A DNA stretch of 64,000 bases, taken from positions 62,001 to 126,000 of the forward strand of contig JAIPBH010000012.1 in NCBI GenBank assembly GCA_021739635.1, written 5' to 3'. Both the position numbers and the translations under genes were made by a program. Of the stretch, positions 41,751 to 53,800 are shown in pieces. This stretch comes from Flavobacteriaceae bacterium. Lineage in GTDB: Bacteria; Bacteroidota; Bacteroidia; Flavobacteriales; Flavobacteriaceae. Within the stretch, counting starts at the first letter, position 1, and every line of letters starts with the position of its first letter. A model generated the notes under the pieces. It made no database searches. It worked only from the letters and a program-made list of their open reading frames with translations, and was not told the DNA's origin.

Positions 41751-43697
41751 TTACATTTCAACTAACAGAATATAAAATTGATAGGGTTTAAATGAAAGAT
41801 GCTCTTTATCTTTTCCTATTTTAATGTTAGATGCATCACATAAATTATAAAGCTCTTGAGTATAAGGTCTAACAGAATTAAAAACATAATAAGTTAGTTC
41901 TTGAGGTTCTGGGCTATAATTAAACAAACAAAAAACCTGCTTTCTTTCCCACGTTCTTTTAAAGCCTACAATACTTCTGTTGTGCGATTCTAACCATTCT
42001 ACATTATTGTTATCGGCAAATACAGTATTGCTTTTTCTTATTTGAATTAAGTTTTGCAAACCTTTAAAAACCTGATATTCTACAGAGCCTTTTTGTTTAA
42101 TTTTTAATGTTTTTTTCCAATCTATTATTGGGCGATGCATCCAACGGTTATCATAGCTTTTTCCAGCATCTTCTAAGTAAGAATAATCATTGGTATAGCC
42201 AAACTCATCTCCATAAAAAAGCATTGGAATGCCTCCAAGTAAAATACTATTTGCTTGCATGAGTAAAATCTTGTCAATGGATTCCTGAATGTCTTTGGCG
42301 CTTTCTTTTTGAATGGCTTTTTCTAAACCGCATAAAGATGCTAATGTGCCAGAAATACGGGCATCATTTGTTTTTGGATTTACACCAAATAAATCACCAG
42401 ATGAAGGGCTTGTTATTAAACGACCACCTAAATAATTTTTAAGATATTCTCTATGAAGGTATGGGTTATAACCAACTTGTTCAATATAATAATCTTCAAA
42501 ACCTAACCCAATATCATCATGACAACGCGTGTAATTAATCCAAGTTGAACCTAAGGGCTTTTGAAGAATTACGCTTTGATTTGCTAACATATTTCGGGTA
42601 TCTGCAGTAGCTAAAGCATCCCATTGTAGCGCCATTTGAGTAGCATTATATGCTAAATCACATTCGTGGTTTGTAAAAAATCCTTTCCCAAAATATTCCA
42701 TAATTTGTTTGGGAGCTACAATAGCTTCTCCCAAAATAGCCATTCCAGGAGTAGCAATTTCAACAGCAATTTTAATAAATTGAAGAATTATATGTGCTTC
42801 TGGCAGGTTTTGGCACGTAGTTCCCATTTGTTTCCAAATGAATGCTGGAGCATCTATTCTTAAAACATCAACACCTAAATTGGCATAAAATAAAATAGTA
42901 TCTAGCATAGCTTTTAATACCTGTGGATTTGTAAAATTCAAATCCCATTGGTAATTGTGAAATACAGACATCACCCATTTATTCATTTTTTCATCATAAG
43001 AAAAACTGCCAGGAGAACTTTCAGGAAACACTTCAGGCATTGTTTTTTCCATTTGATCTGGAATTGTGCGGTCATTATAGGTATAGTAAAAATCTTGATA
43101 ATATACATCACCTTGACGCGCTTTTTGAGCCCATTCGTGTTGATTTGATGTGTGGTTAAGAACAATATCAATCATTAGATACATATTCTTTTCTTGAAGC
43201 GATTGTTGTAAAGATTTTAAATCTTCAATAGTTCCAAAACGTTTATCGACTACTCTATAATTTGATACCGCATAACCACCATCACTTGCGCCTTCTGGAC
43301 TTTCAAAAATGGGCATTAAATGTAATAAGTTTACACCAAGATTTTGTAAATAATCTAGTTTTTTGGGCATTTCACTTAAATTGCCGGCAAATCTATCTAC
43401 ATAAAGACTCATGCCAACAAGGTCATTGCTTAAAAACCAAGTTCCTTTTTGTTCCTTTTCCTGATCGCGTTTTAGTAAACTTGGATGTCTTTCGATATAA
43501 GAATCAATAATAAGTTCAAGCATCTCTGAAAAGATGGTATCAAAATTTTCTTTTTTTGAGTAAAGCTGTGACAGCAAAAAATGAAGCACATGACCATTGC
43601 TAATCAAACGATCTAAAAACGGTTGATGTTTTTTTCCTTTTACCTCTTTGCTATCACAAATAGTGTGGATAATTGAAAATAATGTACTGTTTTTCAT
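41751..43697 (-). CDS. GH13 amylosucrase-like alpha-glucan enzyme
   Basis: The 648-residue protein resembles the amylosucrase branch of GH13 (GH13_4). A helical N-terminal domain (about 1-90) is followed by GMSLYVDRFAGNLSEMPKKL and HLMPIFESPEGASDGGYAVS, then (beta/alpha)8-barrel motifs: DIVLNHTSNQHEWA (region I), GVDVLRIDAPAFIWKQMG (region II; nucleophile Asp), ILGEAIV (region III; acid/base Glu) and RCHDDIGLG (region IV; transition-state Asp). The RxD and the HDD motif are intact. Amylosucrases make alpha-1,4-glucan from sucrose, but sucrose phosphorylase-like or hydrolase activity is possible. No signal peptide is obvious. It is monocistronic, on the minus strand. Confidence 0.85.
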   Translation of the reverse strand: MKNSTLFSIIHTICDSKEVKGKKHQPFLDRLISNGHVLHFLLSQLYSKKENFDTIFSEMLELIIDSYIERHPSLLKRDQEKEQKGTWFLSNDLVGMSLYVDRFAGNLSEMPKKLDYLQNLGVNLLHLMPIFESPEGASDGGYAVSNYRVVDKRFGTIEDLKSLQQSLQEKNMYLMIDIVLNHTSNQHEWAQKARQGDVYYQDFYYTYNDRTIPDQMEKTMPEVFPESSPGSFSYDEKMNKWVMSVFHNYQWDLNFTNPQVLKAMLDTILFYANLGVDVLRIDAPAFIWKQMGTTCQNLPEAHIILQFIKIAVEIATPGMAILGEAIVAPKQIMEYFGKGFFTNHECDLAYNATQMALQWDALATADTRNMLANQSVILQKPLGSTWINYTRCHDDIGLGFEDYYIEQVGYNPYLHREYLKNYLGGRLITSPSSGDLFGVNPKTNDARISGTLASLCGLEKAIQKESAKDIQESIDKILLMQANSILLGGIPMLFYGDEFGYTNDYSYLEDAGKSYDNRWMHRPIIDWKKTLKIKQKGSVEYQVFKGLQNLIQIRKSNTVFADNNNVEWLESHNRSIVGFKRTWERKQVFCLFNYSPEPQELTYYVFNSVRPYTQELYNLCDASNIKIGKDKEHLSFKPYQFYILLVEM

Positions 43698-43906
43698 CTG
43701 TTTATTTTTAGTTTATTTATCTGTCAGATGGAACACGCAGTATAATCAGGCTATGTGAGTGAAAGTAGTTCTCTTGGTGTTTCATTGCTTAACAAAGTGC
43801 TTAATTTTTCTGATGCAAATCTAATATACTTCATTTAAAATATAATTAAACCATTAAGTCTTTTCTAAGTCTAAATCAAAATAATGATAACCTTATCAAA
43901 TTTAGT

Positions 43907-44422
43907 ATGTCAAAAAGTAATAAAACAAGAGTAACAATGAGAGTTATTCACCGCTATTTAGGTTTTTTTCTTGCCGGAATTATGTTTATGTATGCATTAA
44001 GCGGAATAACTTTAATTTTTAGAGACACAGAGTTTTTAAAGCAAAGCAAGCAAATTGAAAAAACTATTGAACCTAATATTTCTGTTGAAGATTTAGGTAA
44101 AAAGTTAAGAATTAGAGAGATTAAAATAGTTAAAGAAGAAGGGAATAACTTGTTTTTTAAAGAAGGGTTTTATAATAAGAATACTGGATTGGTAAACTAT
44201 GAAGTAAAAGAATTACCTCTTATATTAGACAAGATGACAAAAATACACAAATCAAAATCTTCAGACGCTTTGTATTTTTTAAACATCTTTTTTGGGTTAT
44301 CACTGTTGTTTTTTGTAGTGTCATCTTTCTGGATGTTTATGCCACAAACCTCTATATTTAAAAAGGGTATTTATTACTCGGTTGCAGGTATTATTTTAAC
44401 AGTATTGTTATTGTTTTTATAG
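43907..44422 (+). CDS. PepSY-type membrane protein
   Basis: The 171-residue protein has an N-terminal hydrophobic helix (VIHRYLGFFLAGIMFMYALS, about 13-32), a short extracytoplasmic PepSY-like domain of about 70 residues (SVEDLGKKLRIREIKIVKEE), and two C-terminal TM helices (about 124-144 and 152-170). The RVIHRYLGFFLAG start is typical of the PepSY-associated TM family, found in iron-uptake or reductase contexts. This version is short compared with the usual 350-500-residue relatives. It precedes the giant adhesin gene by 434 bp, but no functional link is evident. Confidence 0.8.
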   Translation: MSKSNKTRVTMRVIHRYLGFFLAGIMFMYALSGITLIFRDTEFLKQSKQIEKTIEPNISVEDLGKKLRIREIKIVKEEGNNLFFKEGFYNKNTGLVNYEVKELPLILDKMTKIHKSKSSDALYFLNIFFGLSLLFFVVSSFWMFMPQTSIFKKGIYYSVAGIILTVLLLFL

Positions 44423-44556
44423 CAGATAAAAGATAATTTTCAAATTAGAGTATAAAAAGCCGCCTAATAATATGTCATATAAATATTAACATGTATTAAT
44501 CTTAATTATTAAGACAGTTTTTAATTTATGCTTAACTAATTTTTTTAATTCATATC

Positions 44557-44583
44557 ATCTTTAAAAGCAAAGCTTTTAAAGAT
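44557..44583. repeat. Perfect 12-bp inverted repeat with a 3-nt loop
   Basis: ATCTTTAAAAGC-AAA-GCTTTTAAAGAT is a perfect inverted repeat 135 bp after the PepSY gene. No T run follows on the right (GATTTAGC...), so a simple terminator is not clearly supported. It may be an operator or an mRNA 3' end structure. Confidence 0.7.
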
Positions 44584-44627
44584 TTAGCAAAAATAATTTA
44601 TATAAACTGGGGGCGTTTTTAAAAAAC

Positions 44628-44639
44628 TGACAATTGTCA
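44628..44639. promoter_or_regulatory. Palindrome TGACAATTGTCA upstream of the giant gene
   Basis: A perfect 12-bp palindrome, 23 bp before the TAAATTTG box, sits where a -33 region or activator would be. Operator-like, but the regulator is unknown. Confidence 0.55.
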
Positions 44640-44662
44640 TAATTCAAAAAGCAGATTAAATG

Positions 44663-44670
44663 TAAATTTG
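44663..44670 (+). promoter_or_regulatory. Candidate -7 box of the giant gene
   Basis: TAAATTTG fits TAnnTTTG. The nearest TTG (44634-44636) is 26 bp upstream, too far for a normal -33 element, so the assignment is tentative. It would give a leader of about 180 nt containing the hairpin TAAAATCA/TGATTTTA at 44791-44811. Confidence 0.4.
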
Positions 44671-44856
44671 TTCGACGTTCGGCAACATATAGTTTGCTAA
44701 CCAAAGATTATACATATGAATCTAAGTATTCAATTAATTCTTCTTCCAAAATTTTTTAAAACTTAAATTAAAGTGATGATACCATTTGTTTAAAATCAAA
44801 AAATGATTTTAGATAAAGTATTAATAAAATATTTTTTCTGCTAAAATATGTGAGAT

Positions 44857-47800
44857 ATGAAAAAACAACTACTAACCTCATCAAACCTAAAAAATATTAA
44901 TAATAAGCTGATGTCATTTTTATTGATTATCGGCTTATTTTTTATTTCAACACCTATTCAAAAGGTTTATGCTCAAGATTCCGTATTACAACTTGTTGGT
45001 GGAGATTCTTCAATATCGATATGTGATGGGGAAAGCGTAACTCTTGAAGTTATTATAGGTTCAAGTATTAGTCCTTATACCATAATATATAGTGATGGTT
45101 CAACTAATTATACCGTTAATAATTATACAAGTGATGCAGATCCTGAAAGTCCGACCTACGGTGGAGATCCTATTACGGTATCACCAAGTGTAACAACGAC
45201 ATATTCGTTAGTGAGTGTAACCGATCAATATAGTACCTCACTTCCAATCAGTTCGTCTACGGTAACTATTACTGTAAATCCGTTACCATCAAATATTGTA
45301 GCTACGGTAAATGCTGGAAACCCTGTTTGTTATGGAACAGTTTTTGAAATAAGTGCCACAGCAACTAATGGGAATGGTTATGAATTATGGAATGCAGCGA
45401 ACACTGCTAAACTCGCAGATTTACCTTATAATGCAACCATAACTGCCGACACTAATTATAATGTAAGAGCTATTAGTAGTTTTGGTTGTATATCATCAGC
45501 TCCTTTAACGGTTGAGTTAGAAAACACACCACCAACTATTTCTGGAGAAGGCAATAAAATATTAAATCCTCTCGCCGGAACATGTAGTGTATTATTACCA
45601 GACTATACATCTACCGTAGTAGTTTCAGATGATTGTTCGCCTGTTGGTAACATAACCTTAACGCAAAATCCTGTAGCGGGTTCAACAGTTAGTAATCATA
45701 ATACAGTTCAACCTGTACAAGTTATAGCCACAGATCAAGCAGGTAACCAAAGTACTTATAATTTTAATGTTACATTAATAGATACGATTGCTCCTGAAAT
45801 TACGTGTGTTGGAGATCAAATTGACGTCCCTGCAAACAGTGGTTGTTCTTATGTTCATAGCGGTGTTGCTTGGAATGCTGTTGCTACAGATAATTGTTCG
45901 GTGACAACAGTTAGTTATGAATTAAGTGGAGCTACATCGGGATCTGGAACTACATTAAATGGTGTTACATTTTTTGCAGGCGTCACCACAGTAACATGGA
46001 CAGTCACCGATGTTGCTGGATTAACAGCGAGTTGCAGTTTCGATGTTTCTATTTCAGATTCTGAAGCGCCAACAGTGAGCTGTGTTGCAAACCAAACCCG
46101 AAATACGAGTTCTGGATGTACTTATATTCATGTAGGTACTTCCTGGGATGCATCGGCCAGCGATAATTGTGGTGCCCCATCCATTTCATTCGTATTATCG
46201 GGCGATACCACCGGCAATATTTCTTCAACATTAGATGGCGCGGTTTTTAACAAAGGAGTAACTACTGTTACTGTTACAGCTTCAGATACAGCTTTGAATA
46301 GCGATACCTGCAGTTTCACGGTAACTATTAATGATAATGAAGACCCGGTAATTGTAAATTTACCTTCGAATATTTCAGTAAATAATGATATAGATTCTTG
46401 TGGAGCTGTTATAACTTGGACAGAACCAACGGCAACAGATAATTGTTCTGGTGGAAGTATTGTTCAAACTGCTGGATTGGCAAATGGTTCGACTTTTCCA
46501 ATTGGAGTTTCAACAGTAACATATACGGCTAGCGATGATTCTGGAAATGAAACGATTGCCAGTTTTACAATAACAGTTAACGATAATCAAAATCCAGAAA
46601 TTGCATGTCCTTCTAATATTTCTCAAAATGTAGTTGCAGGAACTTGCGGTGCAGTTGTAACGTATACAGCACCTGTTGGTACAGATAATTGTATAGGCTC
46701 AGTTACAACTCAAATAGGCGGTTTAGCTAGCGGAAGCACATTTCCTGTAGGGGTAACTACTAATACGTTTCAAGTAGAGGATGCCTCGGGAAATACAACA
46801 AGTTGTAGTTTTACGGTAACTATTATTGATAATGAAATACCAGTAATTGTTGGTTGTCCATCTGATATTGTTCAAAGTAACGATACCAATTCTTGTGGAG
46901 CTATTGTGACTTGGACTGAACCTACTGCAACAGATAATTGTACGCCTTCAGGAAGTATTTCATGGACCAAATCGCATATACCTGGTTCTCTTTTTCCGAA
47001 AGGCACTACATTAGTAACTTATGTTGCTAGAGATGCTTCCAATAATGTGAGTGCAACTTGTAGTTTTAATGTAACCATTAACGACACACAATTACCTGTA
47101 ATAGTTGCATGTCCTGCGAATATTACAAAATCAACCGATTTAGGGTCTTGTGAAGCAACTGTATCTTGGACAGAACCATCGGCCAATGATAATTGTACGT
47201 CTCCGGCAAATTTAATTTGGCAAAAATCGCATACACCAGGTTCTGTTTTTGCACCTGGTACAACAACGGTTACCTATACAGCAGAAGATGAAGCAGGAAA
47301 TGTGAGTCTTGTTTGTTCTTTTAATGTTACGGTGGTGGACAATCGTAAACCAGTAATAAGTAACTGCCCGTCTAGTATTATACTATCTACAGATGCCGAC
47401 TCTTGCTTCGCTACAGTAACTTGGACAGAACCAACGGCAACAGATAATTGTACGACCCAAGGGGATTTAGTCTGGACAAAATCTCATAGTCCTGGAGATA
47501 CATTTAATGTGGGTACTACAACAGTTACCTATACAGCTACCGACGCAAACTTAAATGTTAGTAATGCTTGTACTTTTGATGTTATTGTTTCAGATACTCA
47601 ACTTCCAACAGCTATTTGTACCTCACCAACCTTATCTTTAAACGCTTCTGGTGTTGCTACATTAACAGTGGCTGATGTTAATAACGGTTCCTCAGATAAT
47701 TGTACACCATCAAATAGTTTAATTATCACATTAAGTAAAACAAGCTTTAATTGTACTAATGTAGGGGAGAATTTAGTAACCATGTCTGTTAAAGATGCTT

Positions 47801-50800
47801 CTGGAAATACCAGTACTTGTATAGCAACCGTAACGGTTGTCGATCCTTTCGCTCCAACATTAACGGCTACTGCGGGAACTGTAGATTCTAATTTAAATAC
47901 AGATATTGGAGTATGTTATTATCAAGTTAAGGGATCTGAGTTCGATCCAATTGCTTCAGATAATTGTACATCTGGAGTTACCTTGTCTTACACAATTACT
48001 GGTGCTACAACCTTATCGGGTACAGGGTCGTTAGCGGGTAAAAATTTATTGCAAGGCGCTAATGTTATTACTTGGACAGCCTCAGATGCTAGCAATACAT
48101 CAACACCTCTTGTCTTTACCAAAACGGTTATTGATAATCGCGCGCCATCCTTATTAACCGTAGGAAATCAGAATAAAGGAACAACTACTGGGTTATGCGG
48201 TTATCTGGTTTCTGGAACCGAGTTTGATGCAACTTATTCAGATAACTGTTCTATAACTTCTGTAACATATACTATTAATGGAGGCACGCCTGTTGCAGCT
48301 TCAACTTTAGATGGTGTTTTATTAGCGCCCGGAATTAATACTGTTGTTTGGACTGTAAGTGATGGTACCAACAGTAAATCTGCAACTTTTAGAGTAACTG
48401 TTACCGATACTACTTTACCTATAATTACATCTATTTCAAATATTACACAAGAAATATCAACTGGTTGTGATGCCGTAGTAACCTGGACAGAACCTACTGC
48501 TAGCGATAATTGTGCTATAACTAGTTTTTCGCAAACAGCAGGACTAGCAAGTGGTTCAACTTTTCCTGTTGGTACAACAAAAGTGACTTATACAGCTGTT
48601 GATGCTTCGGGAAATATTGCTAAAATGAGTTTTGATGTTTCGGTAGTCGATTTAACACCACCGGTATTAACTTGTCCTACAGGAAGCTCAGAAGTTGCTC
48701 CTTTTGAAAGAGATGCCGATTTGGGAATTTGCTTCTATACTGTTCAAGGCACTGAGTTTGATGTAACCACTACTGATGGTTGTGCCTTTACAGCAGCGAC
48801 AAATTCATTTGATGGTTCTACAACGTTAGAAGGTAAACAATTGCCAGTTGGTGATAATACCATTACTTGGACTGCGGTAGATCAATTTAATAACACTAGC
48901 AGCTGTACTATTTATGTTCGCGTATTCGACACACAAAGTCCAACATTCGATCAACCAACAGGAAATCCTGCCTTAAGTTATAATTATAATAGAAATGCAA
49001 ATCCTGCACAATGCTTTTACACGATTACGGATACATTTTTCGATTTAAGAAATATTGATGATAATTGCGATTTACAAGACGCTACTTATGTTATTACCAA
49101 AAATGGTAGTGAAGTATTTACTGGAACAGGTACTTTATCTGGAGTACAATTGCCTACAGATGAGGTGTATCCATATTCTATTGTATGGACTGTACAAGAT
49201 GTAAATGGTAATACCGTTGTTGCCGATGCCTTTACCATTACGGTAACCGATAATCAAGCACCTACGTTTGAATGTTATGGTAACGAAATACGAAATATTC
49301 CAGGTTCAGCCTGTAACTATACTATCGTTGGAACCGAATTTGATCCTAAATTATTGTCAGATAATTGCGATGCCTCGGGAAGTTTAACCATTTCATATAC
49401 ATTAGATAGTGTGTCTGGAGGTGCTTCTACAAGTTTGGCGGGTGTTGTATTAGCAGCTGGTGTTCATAACGTTGTTTGGACAATTACCGATACTAAAGGA
49501 AATGCAGCAACCTGTAGTTTTAAAATTACTGTTAAAGATTCAGTGCTTCCAACCATTTCTGCGGTATTAAACCAAACAAGAAATGCACCATCTACAAGTT
49601 GTTCTTACGTTGCAGTTGGAACCGAGTTCGATCCTTTAACAGTAACCGATAACTGTCCTACATATACCCTTGTAAACAATCAAAGTGGTACAGCTACATT
49701 AGCAGGTTTTGAATTTCCCGTGGGAATTACTGTGGTGGTTTGGACAGTAACCGATGCAGGAGGTAATGTGGCAACTATGCAATATCAAGTAGAAGTTTTG
49801 GATGTTACTGCCCCTGATTATGAATTAATAGCAGATGCTAATTCTACCGTTTCAGTTACTAAATCAACATCTTCAACAAGTTGTTTATATACTGTTTCGG
49901 GAACAGAATTTGATCCTCATGCGATTACAGATAATTGTACTGCAAACAATTATACCGTTTTAAATGATTACAATAATTACAGATCTTTAGCTTTTGAACA
50001 GTTTCCGGTAGGAACAACCACAGTAAATTGGAGCGTGAAAGATAATTATGGAAATGAAACCATTAAAACATTAGAAATCACTGTTGTTGATGATGTAAGT
50101 CCTGTTATTAGTTGTCCTTCAGGCGCCTACACGCGTGTGTATGGTCAAGGTCAAAACTATTATGCCGTAGGAAATAATGAGTTTAAACCTATTGTTTATG
50201 ATAATTGCGGAATTTCGTCTTATACTTATAGTCTTTCAGGTGCAACTACTGGTTCTGGTACAAATTTAACAGGTGTTCAGTTAAACGAAGGTGTTAACAC
50301 AATTGTATGGACCGCAACCGATACGGCAACACCAGCAAATACACAAACGTGTTCAATTACAGTCAATGTAGTTTCAGATTTATATCCAGCAATCACTTGT
50401 GTTGGCGATCAATCAAAAAGTACTGATACGGGCTTTTGTACCTATACAGTTTCAGGAACAGAATTTAATGCTACATCAAGCACAGCAGGTGCAACATTAA
50501 TAAATAATTTTAACAATTCTTCAACGTTAGCCGGGGCTATATTTCCACAAGGAACAACCTTAGTTACTTGGACAGCTTCGCAAACTGTTGATGGTACAGT
50601 TTATACAAATGACTGTAACTTCTATGTGTTTGTTAACGATAATGAAGATCCTGTTATTACAGCACCAGCTAATGTTACAGTTAACACAAATTCTGGTTGT
50701 TACGCCACAAGTGTTAATTTAGGGTCACCTATTACAAGCGACAATTGTAGTGGTGTAATAAATGTTTGGAATAACCAAGGGGATTCTTCTTTTTATTTAG

Positions 50801-53800
50801 GAACAACTACGGTTACATGGTATGCAGAAGACGCACACGGAAATGTAGTAAGTGACACGCAAACTGTAACGGTTATAGATGATGATGCCCCAACATTTAA
50901 TTGTATGGCATCTATTTGTAGAGAGGTAGATGAAGGTCAAAATTATTATACGGTTTTTGATCATGAATTTAACCCCTATAATGTTTATGATTGTTCTACT
51001 GTAACAACTACCAACAGTCTTAATGGGGCTAGTACTTTGGCTGGCTACCAATTCCCGTTAGGAGTTACAAATGTTACTTGGACTTTTACTGACGCTAACA
51101 ACAATATTTCTACATGTACTACAATAGTCACTATTAATAGCAATGATCCGCCATCGGTAACATGCAGAGGAAATCAAACGCGCACAACAGATTCAGATGT
51201 TTGTACATATACTATTTCTGGTAATGAATTAGATGTGACATCTACAACACCAGGGACAACATTAACCTATGAACTTACCGGAGCAACTACAGCATCAGGT
51301 TCAACAACTTTAGACAGTGTTGTTTTAAATAAGGGGATAACAACGGTTACTTGGACAGCTACTAATGGAACCGATAGTAACGTTTGTTGCACATATGATA
51401 TTTATGTTTATGATAATCAAAATCCTGTAGTCTCTTGGCCAGCAGATATTACTGTAAGTGTTGATACAGGAAGTTGTAACGCCACCAATGTTATTGTAGG
51501 TACCCCAACAGCTACTGATAATTGTGATAATCCTATAGATATCACTTATACTAAATCAACAAATACAACCACTTTTGGCTTAGGAGTTACAAACCTTTAT
51601 TGGACAGCAAGAGATACGAGAGGTAATTATGTAAGCCATACACAAGTTATTACGGTGACCGATGATATTGCGCCAGTTATTGTATGCCCTTTAACAACTT
51701 ATTATAGAGAATATTCAAATCCATATGTTAATTATTATTATATCAATGGAGATGAATTTACACCATCGGTGTCAGATAATTGTTCAGTTGCATCATACAC
51801 AAACAGTATAACAAATACTCGTTATATAAATGGACAACATTTACTTTTAGGAAACCATATCATTACATGGACTGCTACCGATAACAACCCTGGAACACCC
51901 AATACAGCAACCTGCAATGTTAATGTAACCATTGTAGATTCTTTTGATCCTATTATTAGTTGTCCGGCAAGTGTATCTCAAAATTCAGATTCTGGAGCTT
52001 GTAGTTATATTGTTCCAGAAGGTATTACAGCCTACGATGCAACCTTTGTTTCCGTTTCGGGAGATAATAGAACCATGACACACGATTTAGCTGGCGCACC
52101 GTCTAACACCACCTTAGAAGGAGCTACTATTCCGGCTGGAATAAATACCATTACATGGACAGCCACACAAGAAATAGGTGGTGTAGAATACACCAATAGT
52201 TGTAGTTTTACATTTACTGTATTAGATCGACAAGCACCCGTTTTAGATTTACCATTTGACGATGTTACCGTAAACGTAGACCCAGGAACATGTACAAATA
52301 CATTCACTTTAACGCCACCAACAGCAACAGATAACTGCTCAGCACTCGAAAACATTACTATTGTAAGTAACGCACCAGCAACATTTTTACTAGGAACAAC
52401 CAATGTAAGATGGCAGCTTACTGATGAAGCAGGAAATACCACCGTGTACAATCAACAAGTAACGGTTTATGATAATGAGCCGCCGGTAATTACGAATTGT
52501 CCTGCTACTGATTTAACGGCCCAAGCAACAGGAAGTTTATGCCAAGTTGTTGTATCATGGCCAGCTTTAATTGCAACCGATGCCTGTAGTGGTGTTAAAT
52601 CATTTACATCTACTCATTCTCCAGGAACTTTGTTTGGAGTGGGAACAACTACAGTAACATATACAGCAACAGATAATAATGATAACGTTTCAACATGTTC
52701 GTTTGATGTGGTGGTTACAGATGCATTACCAACCATTGCTTGCGTTGAAGACCAAACACGTAGTGCAGATTCTGGTACGTGTTCATATAAAGTATTTGGT
52801 AATGAATTCGACCCAACAGTTTATGACGATAATTGTGAAACACCAAGCATAACGTGGAGTTTTATACATCCCGAAACTTTAGAAGTAGTAACAGGAAGTA
52901 ATACGCTATCGGGGGTTAGTATTCCAAGAGGAAGCAATAATGGTCCAACAACAGGACAAATTACTATCACATGGACCGCTACAGATTCTAATTCACAAAC
53001 TGCTACCTGTACGTTTGTGTTAACAATAACAGATGACGAACCTCCAATTTTAACAGTACCAGGAAATCAAACTCGAAGTACAGATTTAAATCAAAATTAT
53101 TACACAGTTAATGGTGGAGAATTTGATGATGTAACTGCAACCGATAACTGCGGTATTGTAACAAAAATTGTGAACGAATTTAATATTCCGTCTTTAGATG
53201 GTTTACAATTACAAATAGGAGAAAACACTATTCTTTGGGAAGCTACCGATGACAGCGGAAATGTAGGTTCGGCAACGTTTTACGCCTATATTGAAGATAC
53301 TGAACTTCCGAGGCTAGAAAATGCTCCAACAGGTATTTCTGCAGACGTTGTTGGTTGCACAGCTGTTGTAAATTACACAGTTCCTACGTTTTTAGATAAC
53401 GTAACCTCACAAGGAAATTTAATAGTAACAATTTCGCCTACTTATGCTGTTTCCGGTTACGAATTTTCGGTAGGTATTACACCGGTAACATACATTGTTT
53501 CAGATGAAGCTGGTAATGTTTTTAATTACAGTTTTGATGTTACTGTTACCGATAATATCGACCCTACATTGGTGTGCCCTTCAGGTGATTCTGGAAATCA
53601 ATTCAATAGAAATACAGACACAGGAGAAGCATTTTATACAACTTCAGGAACCGAATTTGATCCAACAAGTTTTTCAGACAATTGTTTAGCAACCTTAGAA
53701 AATAATTATAATAATTCTGATACGCTTTTAGGAGAAACATTTCCAATAGGAACCACAGATGTTGTATGGACTGTAACAGATGATAGCGGAAATTCAACCT

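Larger units (their letters stand above)
44423..44856. other. Upstream region of the giant adhesin gene
   Basis: This 434-bp noncoding region is AT-rich. It holds a perfect 12-bp hairpin (44557-44583), a 12-bp palindrome (44628-44639), a candidate -7 box (44663-44670) and an 8-bp hairpin in the leader (44791-44811). I see no other ORF or RNA gene in it. Confidence 0.6.

Noticed and set aside
43907-44422. PepSY gene as part of an iron-uptake unit
   Set aside because: No receptor or siderophore gene is next to it; the metal locus is about 7 kb away.
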